This document shows positions 53,201-61,006 of a stretch of 64,000 nt of DNA, in pieces. The position numbers and the translations under genes are program-made. Every line of letters begins with the position of its first letter. The stretch's first letter is position 1. Source of the stretch: Azorinus chamasolen. Taxonomy: Eukaryota; Mollusca; Bivalvia; Cardiida; Solecurtidae. Below the pieces are notes generated by a model. The model made no database searches. It saw only the letters and a list, made by a program, of their open reading frames with translations, and was not told where the DNA came from. Location: positions 74,579,467-74,643,466 of the forward strand of contig OY755246.1 in NCBI GenBank assembly GCA_963576725.1, written 5' to 3'.

Positions 53201-56200
53201 AAGTCATAAGGGACAGCAACTCCAAAGTTATCGGGGAGACAGTTAAAAACTCAGGTGCACAACAACTCATGCTGGTGAACATTACTGTGAAGTTTGGTGA
53301 CTCTAGCCCTACTGGTTTCAAAGATACGCGCTGCACAATGTTTCTCTAATTTTAAGTTATCGTATCAGGGACAATAGCTCAACAATTAACAGGGGAGACC
53401 ATTCAAAAAACCCAGGTGCACAACAATTCATGCTGGTCAACATTCCTGTGAAGTTTGGTGACTCTAGCCCTAGTGGTTTCAGAGATATGCGCGACACTAA
53501 GTAAAGTTTGTTTAATTTTAAGTCATCAGGGGCAGTAACTCAAAAGTTAACAGGGGAGACAATTAGAAAACCCAGGTGCAAAACAACTCATGCTAGTGAA
53601 CAATCTTAAATTGTGAAGTTTGGTTACTCTAGCCCTACTAGTTTCAGAGATAGGCGCGACACAACGTTTGTATAAATTGAAGTGTTCATATCAGGGGCAA
53701 TAACTCAATGATTATCAGGGAGAGACAATTCAAAAACCACAGGTGCACAACAACTCATGTTCCAGAGATACGCGTAACACAAAGTTTTTCTAATTTTAAG
53801 TCATCAGGGGAAATAACTCCAAAGTTATCAGGGGAGACAATTCAGAAACCCCATGTGCACAACAACTCATGCTGGTGAACATTCCTGTGAAGTTTGTTGA
53901 CTCTAGCCCTACTGGTTTCAGAGATACGCGCGACTCACGTTTGTAACGGACAGACGGACAGACTGAAACTCTGGCAAAAACAATATGTCTCCCCATAAAT
54001 GGAGGAGACATAATCACTTGTATACATTTTTGCAAACATATCAACCAATTTATTCATGTCGATCTTTTAATATTGTACATCCTGTGGCAAGGGTAAATGT
54101 CGACCCTTTTAGATCGTGAAATCATTTTCATCATGCCAACACTTAGATTTTGAACAAAACTTACAAATAGGCCTACATTTCTACATATTTCTATTTCGAT
54201 AACAAAACTATAGTAAAAACTATTTCTTTAATTCTTATACTAAACAGGTGCTTCGATAGCAGTCATACAAGCGCAACCGTTTACCTTCTTTATATCGTCC
54301 GTAAAGCGCGTCCGCGTTTAGATATTTTCCCGTTTTAAGCCCGCATGGCGTTGTTTTATTATACCCAATTTAATGGGTACCTGTTTCCTGTTGACATAAT
54401 TGCCATGGCATTAACAGTCCACTGGATTTCCTAAAATCATACGGCCAAACCATCTGTTTCCTTTATATGCCGGGGTAAAATAAGTAAGTGAAAGTGGATG
54501 TAGTTTATATACGAACCCAGTGGAATATAAATCGATTTTCTGACCCGAAAGTTATTCTACTAAACATTGATTCTCCGCTAAACGAGCAGATTTGAAAATA
54601 TTCCGTCCCTCGAGTATATTTCCTTGCACTATAGTTTGCAAAATAGTTTTGGGCATTGTTATTGCATCATAACATCGCACTCTATGTAAAGCATTGGGAT
54701 AAATGATAGAGTTTGGTTGATATATACGAAAATATGATCATGCAAATGTGCTATTTAACTCAGTCGGCATTGTCCCCAGCCACGATGCACATATATTACG
54801 GTTGTTTTTACACCAAATTCCCTCGAGCAAAGGATGAAAGCAAACCTCTTAATTAGTTGATTTTAATCTAAATTCTAAGTGAGCAAATTTTATTCTTGAA
54901 GAATAGTAGATTTGTTGGATAGCCTGTCGATCCTCAAACATTGATCAGATACGTTACCAAACTTTAGGGAAATCTCAGTAGGAGTAATATGACCATATAA
55001 CTTATTAACATCATGCTATTTAAATCGAAACTTATCATATTTCATCATCCAGTAATTAATTTGACTACCATGTACTTACAAAAGTGACAGTATAACTTCT
55101 CAAATCCGATTAGCAATGTGGATTGTACTGAAACAGATACGGGGCGTTACCATAATTTCCCTAAGAGTATCGTTAACTCTAACCAGCACTTAGAAGTAGG
55201 GTCACATACAGGCATTATCCCAACGCATTCTTTGTGAAACTGCATAGTTTCAATAAATCAGGCAAACATGGTTGAGATCTGAAATATTTTAGTTTTTTTG
55301 CTAACAGATACGTTATCAACAGATTCGTTACCGACTTTTGCTAATTGCACGTTAATTGATGATTTCACGTGGTTTTGATATGATGTCATATAAAAAGAGC
55401 GTTTGTACTTTCCGAGAGTACAGTAAATGTTATTGAAACAAAGTTTTTAAAGTACAAATGAATGAACAGTGCAAGTACAGTAAAACCTCTCTATAACGGC
55501 CACTAAATTACATCAAATATTTTGTGTTTAAGGCAGGTGGCTGCTTTGCATAAATACCAAATAATTAACACCATTTAGCGGCTGTAATAGGGAGGTTTTA
55601 CTGTATCCAACAGATATGTTACTGTTACGTAAAATGACCCCATGTGTGCTTTGTAACACTTAGTTTATTCTTTTATGCATTTTATTCGATGAGTTTGTTG
55701 TTAACTTGTTTTAAGTGTTATCGTTTCATGTTCATGCTGTTCGATAGAATCGTTTGTTGGATATTTAGATCTACACATAAGAAAACAGATACGTGACCGA
55801 TACTGTGAATGAACTTGTTTGTGCTGTTCAATATTAAAACTACTGATTCAGATATATATTATCGATTGGTCAATGTTTTTTGACACTTTATGAGTGTTTA
55901 TGTATGTTCATCATGTTTTTAATAAATTCGCTCTAGAATTACATCAGTTAAACAGATACGTTACTAAGGATTTGATATTCGTTTTCACGTAGTGGTATAC
56001 CTTAATACTATACAATTTATTCTTGTTAATCTGTGTTATAATCAAGATAAGTAATGCCGGTATTTTGACTGACTTATACTGCTTTTATTAATAAATATTG
56101 TATTTGGAACAATCAAGTCTGATTAAAAAGTAACACTTTCTTCAGCATAAGTTCACGCGCTAGCTCATTCTTAAATAATTCTTTGAAAATGCTGATTTGT

Positions 56201-59200
56201 GCATAATATTGTACAGTATATAAGTGCTGAATTATTTGAAGAATGTAAGTCGATTGTTAAATCAAGTATATCGATGCAAATTTTATTCATTTTGTCCCTT
56301 AAAGCAAACAAAGAATATGTAACGTATCTGTTTTGCACAAATCTCGAGATTTTGGTTGCTTACTTTCAGTATAAATAACAAGTTTTTTTGTGAAAGGTAA
56401 GAAGAACCAGTATGTGTTTAACGTTATACATGAGTTGAACTTACGAAAAAGGTGTAATAGCTAGTCATTGTCGGAAAAGTTCCATTATTTACCTACACTA
56501 ACATTCTAATTTTATTGTTTAGTGGAGAATCAATGTTGAGTCAGACACCAGTCGTGTAAAAGCTTATATTTTTTATTAAAATTAGCTCAACTTTTCCAAC
56601 ACTGGGAATTTAAGAAACTCCGCCTATTATATCGCATTGTGGCAAAAAGGTGTTTCATGCTTCTATATTATAAACTTTTTATTATGAAATGTGTTAACTC
56701 CTTTCCGCCACGAATAGCGTGTTCAGATCCTGATTAGACCCTTAATAAAATGTAGGCCAATTCTATTACCACGTAATTACGGGTCATTAGCAAGTCATCT
56801 AAAACCACGTATGCACATAATAATCACCTTTTCGTGAAAATCACCCCACCTCAAGAAAGGTTCCGCCCCAATATATAGAATGAGTATTATTAATTAAAAA
56901 AATAAAAAAATAAGAATTTCTTTTATTTTCAATGAGTTAAATAAATAAATTAGAGTATGTTATTGTATAATACGAGAAAAATAGACGATTTTTTTTCACC
57001 ATTACTTCAGGTCTTGATATCACATATTTTGAACTGTACCTTGCTTAGTGCCACGTATGGCCTTTTAGTACCTTATTATTTACATTCTTGTTCCAGTTTT
57101 ATTGCAAACAGATGTGTAATATGAATTATTTGTTACAAAGGGAAAAGTAGTGTTATGTCTTAAAATTCAGGAGAAATTGCCGTACATGGTGGCAAAGGAA
57201 CGATAACCTAGCCTAATATCAATGACTTCAGCGGTGATGCCCCTTTGCTTATTGATCCGTATTTTCTGTTAGACTGGATTTAACATAGTTTCTGTCCAGA
57301 TTTCAGAAAAAACAAATTTGCATTAGAAAACATGATAAATGAAATAGTTTTTGCAATAAAAACAGTAGTGTTATGTCTTAAAATAAGGGAGAAATCGCCG
57401 TACGTGGCAGCAAAGGAACGATAACCTAGCCTAATAGCATTGACTTTGTCAGCGATGATGTCCCTTTGGTTATTGACCCATATTTTCTGTTAGAAGGGAT
57501 TTTACATAGATTCCCTCCAGATTTCCGAATAAACAAATTTGTGTTAGAAAACCTGATATATGAAATAGTTATTACAATGAAAAAAGTAGTTTTATGTCTT
57601 AAAATAAGGGAGAAATCGCTGTACATGGTGCCAAAGGAATGATAACCAAGCCTAATATCATAGACTTTGTCGGCGGTGATGTCCCTTTCCTTATTGACCC
57701 GTATTTTCTGTTAGAAGGGATTTTACATAGTTTCGCTCCAGATTTCCGAAAAATAAAAGGTATTAGAAAAACTTGATATATGAAATAGTTATTACAATGA
57801 AAAAAGTAGTTTTATATCTTAAAATAGAGACGAAATTGCCGTACATGGCAACAAAGGATCAATAATCTAACCTATTATCATTGACAATTTTCAGCGGTAA
57901 TGTCCCTTTGCTTAGTGACACGTAATTTATGTTATATGTGTTTTATATAGTTTTGCTCAATTGCTCAATATTGTATGGTTGATATGTATTGTATTGTCGA
58001 TATGTATTGTATGGTGGATATGTATTGCATGGTGGATATGTATTGTATGGGCGATATGTACTGTATGGTCGATATGTATTAAATTGTATGGTCGATATGT
58101 ATTGTATGGTCGATATGTATTGTATGGTCTATATGTATTGTATGGTTGATATGTTTTGTATGGTCTATATGTATTGTATGGTGGATATGTATTGTGTGGT
58201 GGATATGTATTGTATGGTGGATATGTATTGTATGGTCGATATGTACTGTATGGTTGATATGTATTGTATGGTCGATATGTATTGTGTGGTCGATATGTAT
58301 TGTATGGGCGATATGTACTGTATGGGCGATATGTATTAAATTGTATGCATGGTTGATATGCACTGTATGGGCGATATGTATTGTAGTTGATATGTATTGT
58401 ATGGTTGATATGTATTGTATGGGCGATATGTATTGTATGGTTGATATGTGAATGGTATGGATATACACCGTTTTAGTCCACACTAGAAATATTGATATTG
58501 AATTACTATTGGTTTGGCAAAAAGTAACATGCTGTCTTAAAGCCAAAGATCAGAGTGTCTGATGTTGCAAAATATTACTTTATAAATTACAAGGAACACT
58601 TAAGCCAGCTAAAACAACACTATTACCACAAGAAATTTGATTAAAAAAATTGAAGTTTTATGAGAAATATACATGTCAAAGTTTGACTCTTTTTAGTCCC
58701 AGCCATAAATTCAAGCATGGGAAAATCTGGTGGGAAACTTGCAGCTCACTATATACGGCCTGAGCTTGTTTTGCAACTAGTTTTCTTCACCTTGAATTTT
58801 TGGCTGAGACAAAAATCAAATATATCCTTATAAATTCTTATATTCTGTAATCCAATTTACAGTCATAACAGTAATGTTTTAGTAATTTTGCAACATCAAA
58901 CTCCAATGTCTGTCTTTTACAGCTAATTGTTTACACTAAAATGCAGTGTTAGTGTCATTTTGTCATCAGCTTGTCTGTAGTTCAAAGAGATAACGTTGAG
59001 GTATTGCCAGTACTAAAACCATCTCATTTTGTTTAATATTATTACAGTTATCCATATCAAACTCAATACAATTGTTCAAGATCACAATCTGGGAAGGAGT
59101 CATTACTCTGTCATGCATATCTAAATCCACTGATTTTCACCGACAGACAAGCAGTGGTATCCACATGTGTTCCTGAGACTTGTTTGGAAGATAAGAATGG

Positions 59201-59643
59201 GATTTGGGATTATATACAGACAGAAACATGATTTGGGATTATATACAGACAGAAACATGATTTGGGAATTATATATATATACAGACAGAAAGATAGGATA
59301 TGTTGACATCTGGAATAGAATGGATAACACTGTCATTTCCAAATGTATGGTTTTGTCATGATGATGAAATTTTCACAGCATGTCAAAGTCTCATTGATCT
59401 TCATCGAACCTTATGTGAATGTATATTATAGTTGTTATATTTTACAGTCCTGACCGCAGTCATTATACAGATGGTAGTGAATATGCTGGTGATGAGTTTG
59501 AATCTGTCAACTTTAAGAATGAATACAAGACACTGCTGAGGAACACATTAAACTTCCGAGATAAAGATACAAGTGGCTACCCCCAACTCAGTGACAACCT
59601 TGGTACTGTTAAAGATAAGAAGAAGAAAATGACATCTGAAATG
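16284..59643 (+). CDS. Giant mucin-like type I membrane protein, KIAA1549-like candidate, six exons, 3' incomplete
   Basis: Exons 16284-26259, 29095-29207, 30908-31060, 40433-40636, 48278-49713 and 59448-59643 join in one open frame of 12078 nt (4026 codons). The junction phases are 1, 0, 0, 0 and 2, and all five introns are GT-AG. Order of parts: signal peptide, Ser/Thr-rich ectodomain, 7-residue repeat region, juxtamembrane fold, one TM helix, cytoplasmic tail. The last exon ends at a good donor (59644), so more exons lie beyond. Known: KIAA1549/UPF0606 (DUF3827) proteins have a long Ser/Thr-rich ectodomain, a short conserved extracellular module ending in a LGY motif, a TM helix and a long cytoplasmic tail. 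Inferred: this is a divergent bivalve member or a related mucin-type receptor. The function of that family is poorly known, so no role is claimed. Alternative: an unrelated membrane mucin with a SEA-like module. Confidence 0.72.
22460..26070 (+). repeat. Coding 21-bp minisatellite, 7-residue S/T/V/P repeat
   Basis: Roughly 170 diverged copies of a 21-bp unit translate as S-V-P-V-S-T-T/V/A variants. The unit is a multiple of three, so the reading frame survives copy-number change. Divergence is high on the left (22.5-23.9 kb) and lower on the right (24.2-26.0 kb), where larger multi-unit blocks recur, for example those containing NHVPTSTTSIP. The opposite strand is also open over long stretches, a side effect of the repeat. 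Confidence 0.9.
26430..28136 (+). mobile_element. Bivalve tandem-core element, ~157-bp units
   Basis: The left end has gtccgtctgtccgtccgtcc-type runs (26470-26522). Then come about eight units of ~150-160 bp, each with cttcttctctgaaactgtaa, tatttggtatgtagcatgat, caaattatgacccctgggc and cttatcagtttttcatagg. The right end is caggtgagcgcttcagggcc ... catggccctcttg. This arrangement is one I recognise as very common in bivalve genomes. No protein is coded. Confidence 0.75.
28724..28913. mobile_element. pogo/Tigger-type MITE, 190 bp
   Basis: ta|cagtaaaccacctctaatgc ... gcattagagagggtttactg|ta. Subterminal gcgaccac and gtggttgcttaatgcagg words are shared with the other copies. Confidence 0.75.
29095..29207 (+). 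CDS. Exon 2: juxtamembrane module, helix-like segment
   Basis: Acceptor tatttcaag| before 29095 and donor g|gtaaga at 29208. With the phase-1 end of exon 1 it gives 38 codons without a stop, reading ...LELG-LLKCYMEGLAKGGYLTPGQRRQ and on to GIKVT. Together with the end of exon 1 this looks like a strand (IRIQVKV), a helix, and the start of a second strand, as in SEA-like juxtamembrane folds. It sits just upstream of a 42-bp tandem array. The splice calls rest on phase agreement and consensus only. Confidence 0.65.
29371..30096. repeat. 42-bp minisatellite, ~17 units, some shortened
   Basis: Unit catgccggtcaaatctgtta + gtaaaggtggacacagatgtct. Several units lack 9-15 bp. Open frames on both strands (14-residue repeats) are by-products. 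The array starts about 165 bp after exon 2. Confidence 0.92.
30508..30772. repeat. 27-bp minisatellite, ~10 units
   Basis: Unit tgtgtgacaaacagcttgga + tattgac, drifting to gagtgacagacagcttagat in later units. It ends ~135 bp before exon 3. Confidence 0.9.
30908..31060 (+). CDS. Exon 3: juxtamembrane module with FYVxD...LGYP motif
   Basis: Acceptor ctaacaag| before 30908 and donor ccg|gtaagc at 31061; 51 codons, phase 0 at both ends. The sequence contains a VRFYVIDD strand, a TLTGNTVELVFSRL segment and ends FLGYP. KIAA1549-family proteins, as I recall them, have a comparable strand, loop, amphipathic helix and LGY motif just before the TM helix. This exon is the main reason for the family suggestion. 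It follows a 27-bp tandem array ending about 135 bp upstream. Confidence 0.7.
31470..31567 (-). repeat. tRNA-derived segment of element E
   Basis: The reverse complement has an A-box-like cctcagtggcgtaatcggta and a B box ggttcgaatcc about 50 bases further. The acceptor stem does not pair and the anticodon arm is disrupted, so it is a tRNA-like promoter region of a SINE-type unit, not a tRNA gene. A diverged partner lies at 43635-43720 on the + strand. Confidence 0.5.
31862..32016. repeat. ~150-bp hairpin at the Z1 outer end
   Basis: aatcaagcatgggttttgtt..agccgggggtttctatacccg folds on cgagggtatagaacccc..ggctttaacaaatcccatgc. The mirror copy lies at 37040-37194 in Z2. Confidence 0.85.
32568..32680. 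repeat. ~110-bp hairpin in Z1
   Basis: cgggcaataacatctgcagt..ccctcg / cgaggga..actgcagatgttattgcccg with a GC-rich loop (gcccttcgggctcgggc). Mirror copy in Z2 at ~36378-36480. Confidence 0.85.
32622..34547. repeat. 963-bp tandem duplication inside Z1
   Basis: 32622-33584 and 33585-34547 appear identical over their whole length. The junction joins accacaaac to cccttcggg. Z2 has only one copy. Confidence 0.85.
33385..33540. repeat. ~150-bp hairpin, repeated at 34348-34503 and 35515-35670
   Basis: ttgaaatttgcgacggtata..ggtttttaacggtc / gaccgttaaaaacc..tataccgtcgcaaatttcaa around a short ccgccttcggcg loop. Confidence 0.85.
37694..39690. repeat. 48-bp satellite, ~40 units
   Basis: Unit cagtaatacctctctaagga + cacacctactgaccaatgttctgtattg, with a second type reading gacataggttctg. 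A block starting cagtaatagggcctacctct recurs at ~37972 and ~38508, so a segment of ~536 bp was duplicated. The unit resembles the terminal sequence of the pogo-type MITE (cagtaaaacctctct). 48 is a multiple of three, giving long false frames on both strands. Confidence 0.92.
39555..39630. mobile_element. 76-bp hairpin inserted in the satellite
   Basis: tcacaggagtaagacccgtt.. pairs with ..aacgggtcttacccctgtga almost perfectly. The satellite word ctgaca is present on both sides, giving a 6-bp target duplication. It is a tiny MITE-like insertion. Confidence 0.75.
40433..40636 (+). CDS. Exon 4: transmembrane exon
   Basis: Acceptor ttttcttcag| before 40433 and donor ctg|gtaggt at 40637; 68 codons, phase 0 at both ends. 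A short linker rich in Ala, Ser and Pro (from VVKRVSASV) is followed by a hydrophobic span of about 23 residues, VVLISVPTTCVVIAAAVLLY and on to LYC (roughly residues 3442-3464 of the joined protein). It is then stopped by CREPVRGQR, a typical basic stop-transfer. The signal peptide and this single TM make a type I protein with exons 5-6 in the cytoplasm. The donor is followed closely by a pogo-type MITE end (tacagcaaaacctct, from 40653). Confidence 0.75.
41117..41610. mobile_element. 494-bp MITE with ~22-bp TIRs
   Basis: Left ctttaaaggggatgtcccta(ca), right (tg)tagggacctcctctttaaag; 20 of 22 bases match. The inner frame at 41238-41465 (75 codons) is unrecognised. Confidence 0.65.
42232..42693. 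mobile_element. 462-bp foldback MITE with 3-bp TSD
   Basis: cagtagaaattgcgattcag..gacaatcgtcgattctcc and its exact complement form ~38-bp TIRs. TCA flanks both sides (42229-42231 and 42694-42696). A 3-bp duplication suits PIF/Harbinger-like elements, inferred only. Confidence 0.72.
42935..43975 (-). mobile_element. Element E, uninterrupted copy
   Basis: On the minus strand it matches in order the three pieces at 31235-37320, including the tRNA-like part (43635-43720), the block gtaagtatcgaaactatttt and the terminal hairpin unit around gccgtagatgggacgccttt. It is clearly diverged from the other copy (point changes and small indels), so E is older than the Z copies. Confidence 0.65.
45812..45999. 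repeat. ~36-bp minisatellite, 5 units
   Basis: Units ctgacctaccatccgtccaa + tcgaccaaccgaccga; variants differ by a few bases. Confidence 0.88.
46238..46468. repeat. 52-bp minisatellite, ~4.5 units
   Basis: Units tctagttacaactattaacg + acaattattcagatatattctgtttagctc. Confidence 0.88.
46745..46950 (-). mobile_element. Element x, copy 2 (minus)
   Basis: The reverse complement follows copy 1 (2928-3160) almost base for base from gccatcgcggttgttgtag to ctttgtgcgtctctttatg. Confidence 0.65.
47217..47700 (-). pseudogene. Penelope-like reverse transcriptase remnant
   Basis: The minus strand reads RQPIGIPMGTNCASLVADL, HCYERDFMLRL and SRYLDNIYNLANPFFDALIP, then, after an interruption, FLDLDLKIDNGMI. 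In Penelope-like and related RTs the GTNCAPxxADLF motif, the RYxDD motif (here RYLDN, so one catalytic Asp is lost) and the LDLxLxI.NG motif follow in this order. The ~70-bp block y is inserted between the last two and shifts the frame. The fragment has no GIY-YIG nuclease. Confidence 0.65.
47918..48190. repeat. 28-bp minisatellite, ~10 units
   Basis: Unit ggtcaatagttacacctgtt + tgacactc. It ends about 85 bp before exon 5. Confidence 0.9.
48278..49713 (+). CDS. Exon 5: cytoplasmic tail with five Cys/His 17-residue repeats
   Basis: Acceptor gtctattacag| before 48278. The frame is open for 1436 bp and ends at donor acag|gtaaat (49714); read through, it would stop at 49717. It begins KKSALALDDLGLVIDFEHGK, follows exon 4 in phase 0 and leaves phase 2 for exon 6. 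Codons ~105-187 hold five tandem copies of GRCDAHVKVCEDGLGLA (first copy 16 residues). The rest is polar, Ser/Asn/Glu-rich and without obvious globular motifs; it includes acidic stretches such as MEGDLEDDVFLPEIED. No TM or signal is seen. The position after the TM exon makes this intracellular. The remaining tail is unrecognised. Confidence 0.78.
48585..48836 (+). repeat. Coding 51-bp repeat, CDAHVxVC
   Basis: Five head-to-tail units of 51 bp (the first shortened by one codon) lie inside exon 5. Each keeps C-D-A-H-V-x-V-C and G-L-G-L. All length changes are multiples of three. Units 2-5 differ at only a few bases, so the expansion is recent relative to the rest of the exon. Confidence 0.9.
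49732..50165. repeat. Pyrimidine-rich tract just after exon 5
   Basis: Strong C/T bias (tctctctttcaccatctctc and similar). The open frames here (49802-50164 and others) are composition artefacts. Confidence 0.7.
50150..50335 (+). mobile_element. SINE-like fragment with B box
   Basis: gttcgagtcccggcc is a good Pol III B box. It is followed by a body with ggcttgtggtaggtcggtag and attctgagcacgaaacaat. The A-box region is degenerate. The tRNA-derived assignment is inferred. Confidence 0.4.
50810..51565. mobile_element. Bivalve dispersed repeat split by element x
   Basis: 50810-51058 and 51425-51565 share cccttgagcagttattgatc, ggaaaccat and gtggtcatgaccaa words, in the style of a repeat common in bivalves. 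The gap (51060-51424) is occupied by element x. Confidence 0.5.
51060..51424 (-). mobile_element. Element x, copy 3 (minus) with CA-rich end
   Basis: gagagtaccgcctaggaatg..ggtttttaaaccggtt..tctaacctcatacttat aligns with the x core. Its outer end is a long CA-rich tract (51130-51240). More diverged than copies 1 and 2. Confidence 0.55.
51566..52189. other. Intron stretch with a short internal repeat
   Basis: 51836-51896 holds 4-5 units of gactgactggagactggaga type. Nothing else is recognised. Confidence 0.5.
52190..54015 (-). mobile_element. Second tandem-core bivalve element, ~155-bp units
   Basis: About eleven units with ggggcaataactc, ttatcaggggagacaattc, acaacaactcatgctggtga and ttcctgtgaagtttggtga. 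The right end has ggacagacggacagactg and atatgtctccccat..ggaggagacat; the left end has agatgtctccccatcc. Reverse complemented, the (gtctgtccgtctgtccg) end leads the array as in 26430-28136, although the units are unrelated. Confidence 0.7.
54016..57120. other. AT-rich stretch with recurring cagatacgttac motif and distant inverted ends
   Basis: No reading frame. aacattgattctccgctaaa(c) at 54563-54583 and its near-complement at 56517-56537 could be ends of a ~2-kb non-coding element. Within it the word cagatacgttac or a close variant recurs at 54946, 55134, 55304, 55319, 55609, 55785, 55952 and, inverted, 56319. Confidence 0.4.
55478..55603. mobile_element. pogo/Tigger-type MITE, 126 bp
   Basis: ta|cagtaaaacctctctataac ... 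ataggg aggttttactg|ta, with TA at both sides. Confidence 0.78.
57140..57960. repeat. ~212-bp tandem repeat, 4 units
   Basis: Units share ggagaaattgccgtacatgg, aaggaacgataacctagcct, cccgtattttctgttagaag and gatatatgaaatagttatta, about 10% diverged. Confidence 0.85.
57962..58450. repeat. 18-bp minisatellite (gatatgtattgtatggtc)
   Basis: About 27 units, a few with aaattg inserts. 18 is a multiple of three, so false frames appear on both strands. It directly follows the 212-bp array. Confidence 0.9.
59190..59300. repeat. ~31-bp repeat, 3 units
   Basis: gatttgggattatatacaga + cagaaacat, repeated three times upstream of exon 6. Confidence 0.75.
59448..59643 (+). CDS. Exon 6: cytoplasmic tail, last exon found in the window
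   Basis: Acceptor gttatattttacag| before 59448. The first base completes an AGT codon with the two bases left by exon 5, then 65 codons stay open to donor atg|gtgagt at 59644. The sequence SPDRSHYTDGSEYAGDEFES has several Tyr, Asp and Glu residues and ends in a lysine cluster, KDKKKKMTSEM. Lysine- and acid-rich tails are common in the proposed family, but I cannot align this part. No convincing next exon was seen between 59644 and 64000. Confidence 0.72.
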
Positions 59644-60221
59644 GTGAGTTTTATAAAATAAAAATATTCATAATTAAAATATATATTCAAAATATTTATA
59701 TCCCAATTATCAAACTGATAACTAACACAGTTGCCTGAGTAGCGGTGTAATTGTTTCTTACCTTGGACCAACAAAGTCTGACCCAAATTGCCCAAGATAA
59801 TAGCAAGCCAAATCCAATTAAGTGCCTTGTTTGTCATTCTTTAATATCTTTGTCGCATATCATTAGGTGTCAGTTCCCTAGTTTGATTAACAATCGTGCC
59901 ACAAGAAGAAATTGAAAACACTCATGACTAAACTTCTAAACAACGTCGCCATCTTTTGACAAGACTGGTTTCCCGCATAATATGTTTGCTTACATGTTCC
60001 AGTAGGGGACAAATTTGGAACCAGCGAGAATTACGTATTTCACACATGGTTTAGGATTTCCGGTGTCTGCAAGGGAGTTCCCCAGATAATATGCCTGTGT
60101 AAACCACTGACATACTTTGCACACAAACAGAAGAAATGGTGATAATTGACTGACAGAGCCAAAATAGGTCTGTACTTCTCGGCAAAAGCTGCAGGCTTTC
60201 TTTTGCCACAGCATTCGCCAG
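59644..60221 (+). other. Intron 6 start, no exon found
   Basis: Begins gtgagt. AT-rich sequence without a convincing acceptor followed by an in-phase open exon. Confidence 0.45.
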
Positions 60222-60229
60222 ATTTTATT

Positions 60230-60998
60230 CACAGGGGGCCATTTCGAGGGTCTACATGGTCTATAAAGTTAAAAAAAAATGATTGGGTCGATTTAGTGTT
60301 ATATTATATACGAGGGGTCTAACTACCCATTCGCAAATTTGGTGACCGATTCAAAATTACGCCCGGTTTTGGGCTGCCAAGATGGAATAACCACTAATGT
60401 TTGGTACGAAAGTGAAGCTGGGACCTTGTACTTTTCAAATAATATAACTTTGATACATTCTGACCAAGCCGTAGCCAGTGTAAACGTGAAATTCCTACAA
60501 AGTACGCTGATTTTTCTTACTTGGACAACAAGTCGCAACATCGATTGTCGCTTGGCCCCTTGTAAAACGGCCATAATCGCGATGCCTTGGGACAAAACGA
60601 TTATGCAATCAATACATATGACAAAACGCTATCGTTTACCTCTCAAGCTCTCTGCAGACACTGATGCAGATCCGAAATGCTGGCGAATTTTCGTGCAATT
60701 AGCAGATTTAAATCTCTCTCAGGTCACTACGAGTCACGTGACACGCTTCCTTTACAATAACAACATCAGCGTGTCTGTTATCTTGCTTGCTCTATAAGCG
60801 TTAGTGAGAACACAGGGCACCATCCCTTGGTCAATCAGGTGCCTTGTTACTGGCTAAGTAGAAACTAGGTCAAGTTGTAGGGAATTTGCCCATAATTTGC
60901 GAATGGGTAGTTAGACCCCTTGTATATAACACTAAATCGACCCAATCATTTTTTTAAAACTTTTTAGACCATGTAGACCCACGAAATGGCCCCCTGTG
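60230..60998. mobile_element. hAT-type non-autonomous element, 769 bp, 8-bp TSD
   Basis: TIRs of ~110 bp begin cacagggggccatttcg and end cgaaatggccccctgtg. ATTTTATT flanks both sides (60222-60229 and 60999-61006). An inner open frame (60339-60797, 152 codons, not starting at ATG) has no recognisable transposase motif. Confidence 0.82.
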
Positions 60999-61006
60999 AT
61001 TTTATT

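Larger units (their letters stand above)
49714..59447 (+). other. Intron 5 (9734 bp)
   Basis: gtaaat...tttacag. Contents are listed separately: a pyrimidine-rich tract, SINE-like and other bivalve repeats, a ~155-bp tandem element, a motif-rich stretch, and ~212-bp and 18-bp arrays. 58451-59180 shows nothing beyond AT-rich sequence. Confidence 0.6.

Noticed and set aside
57961..58546. Frames of 62-155 codons rich in Ile, Cys, Trp or His
   Set aside because: 18-bp array translated in different phases.
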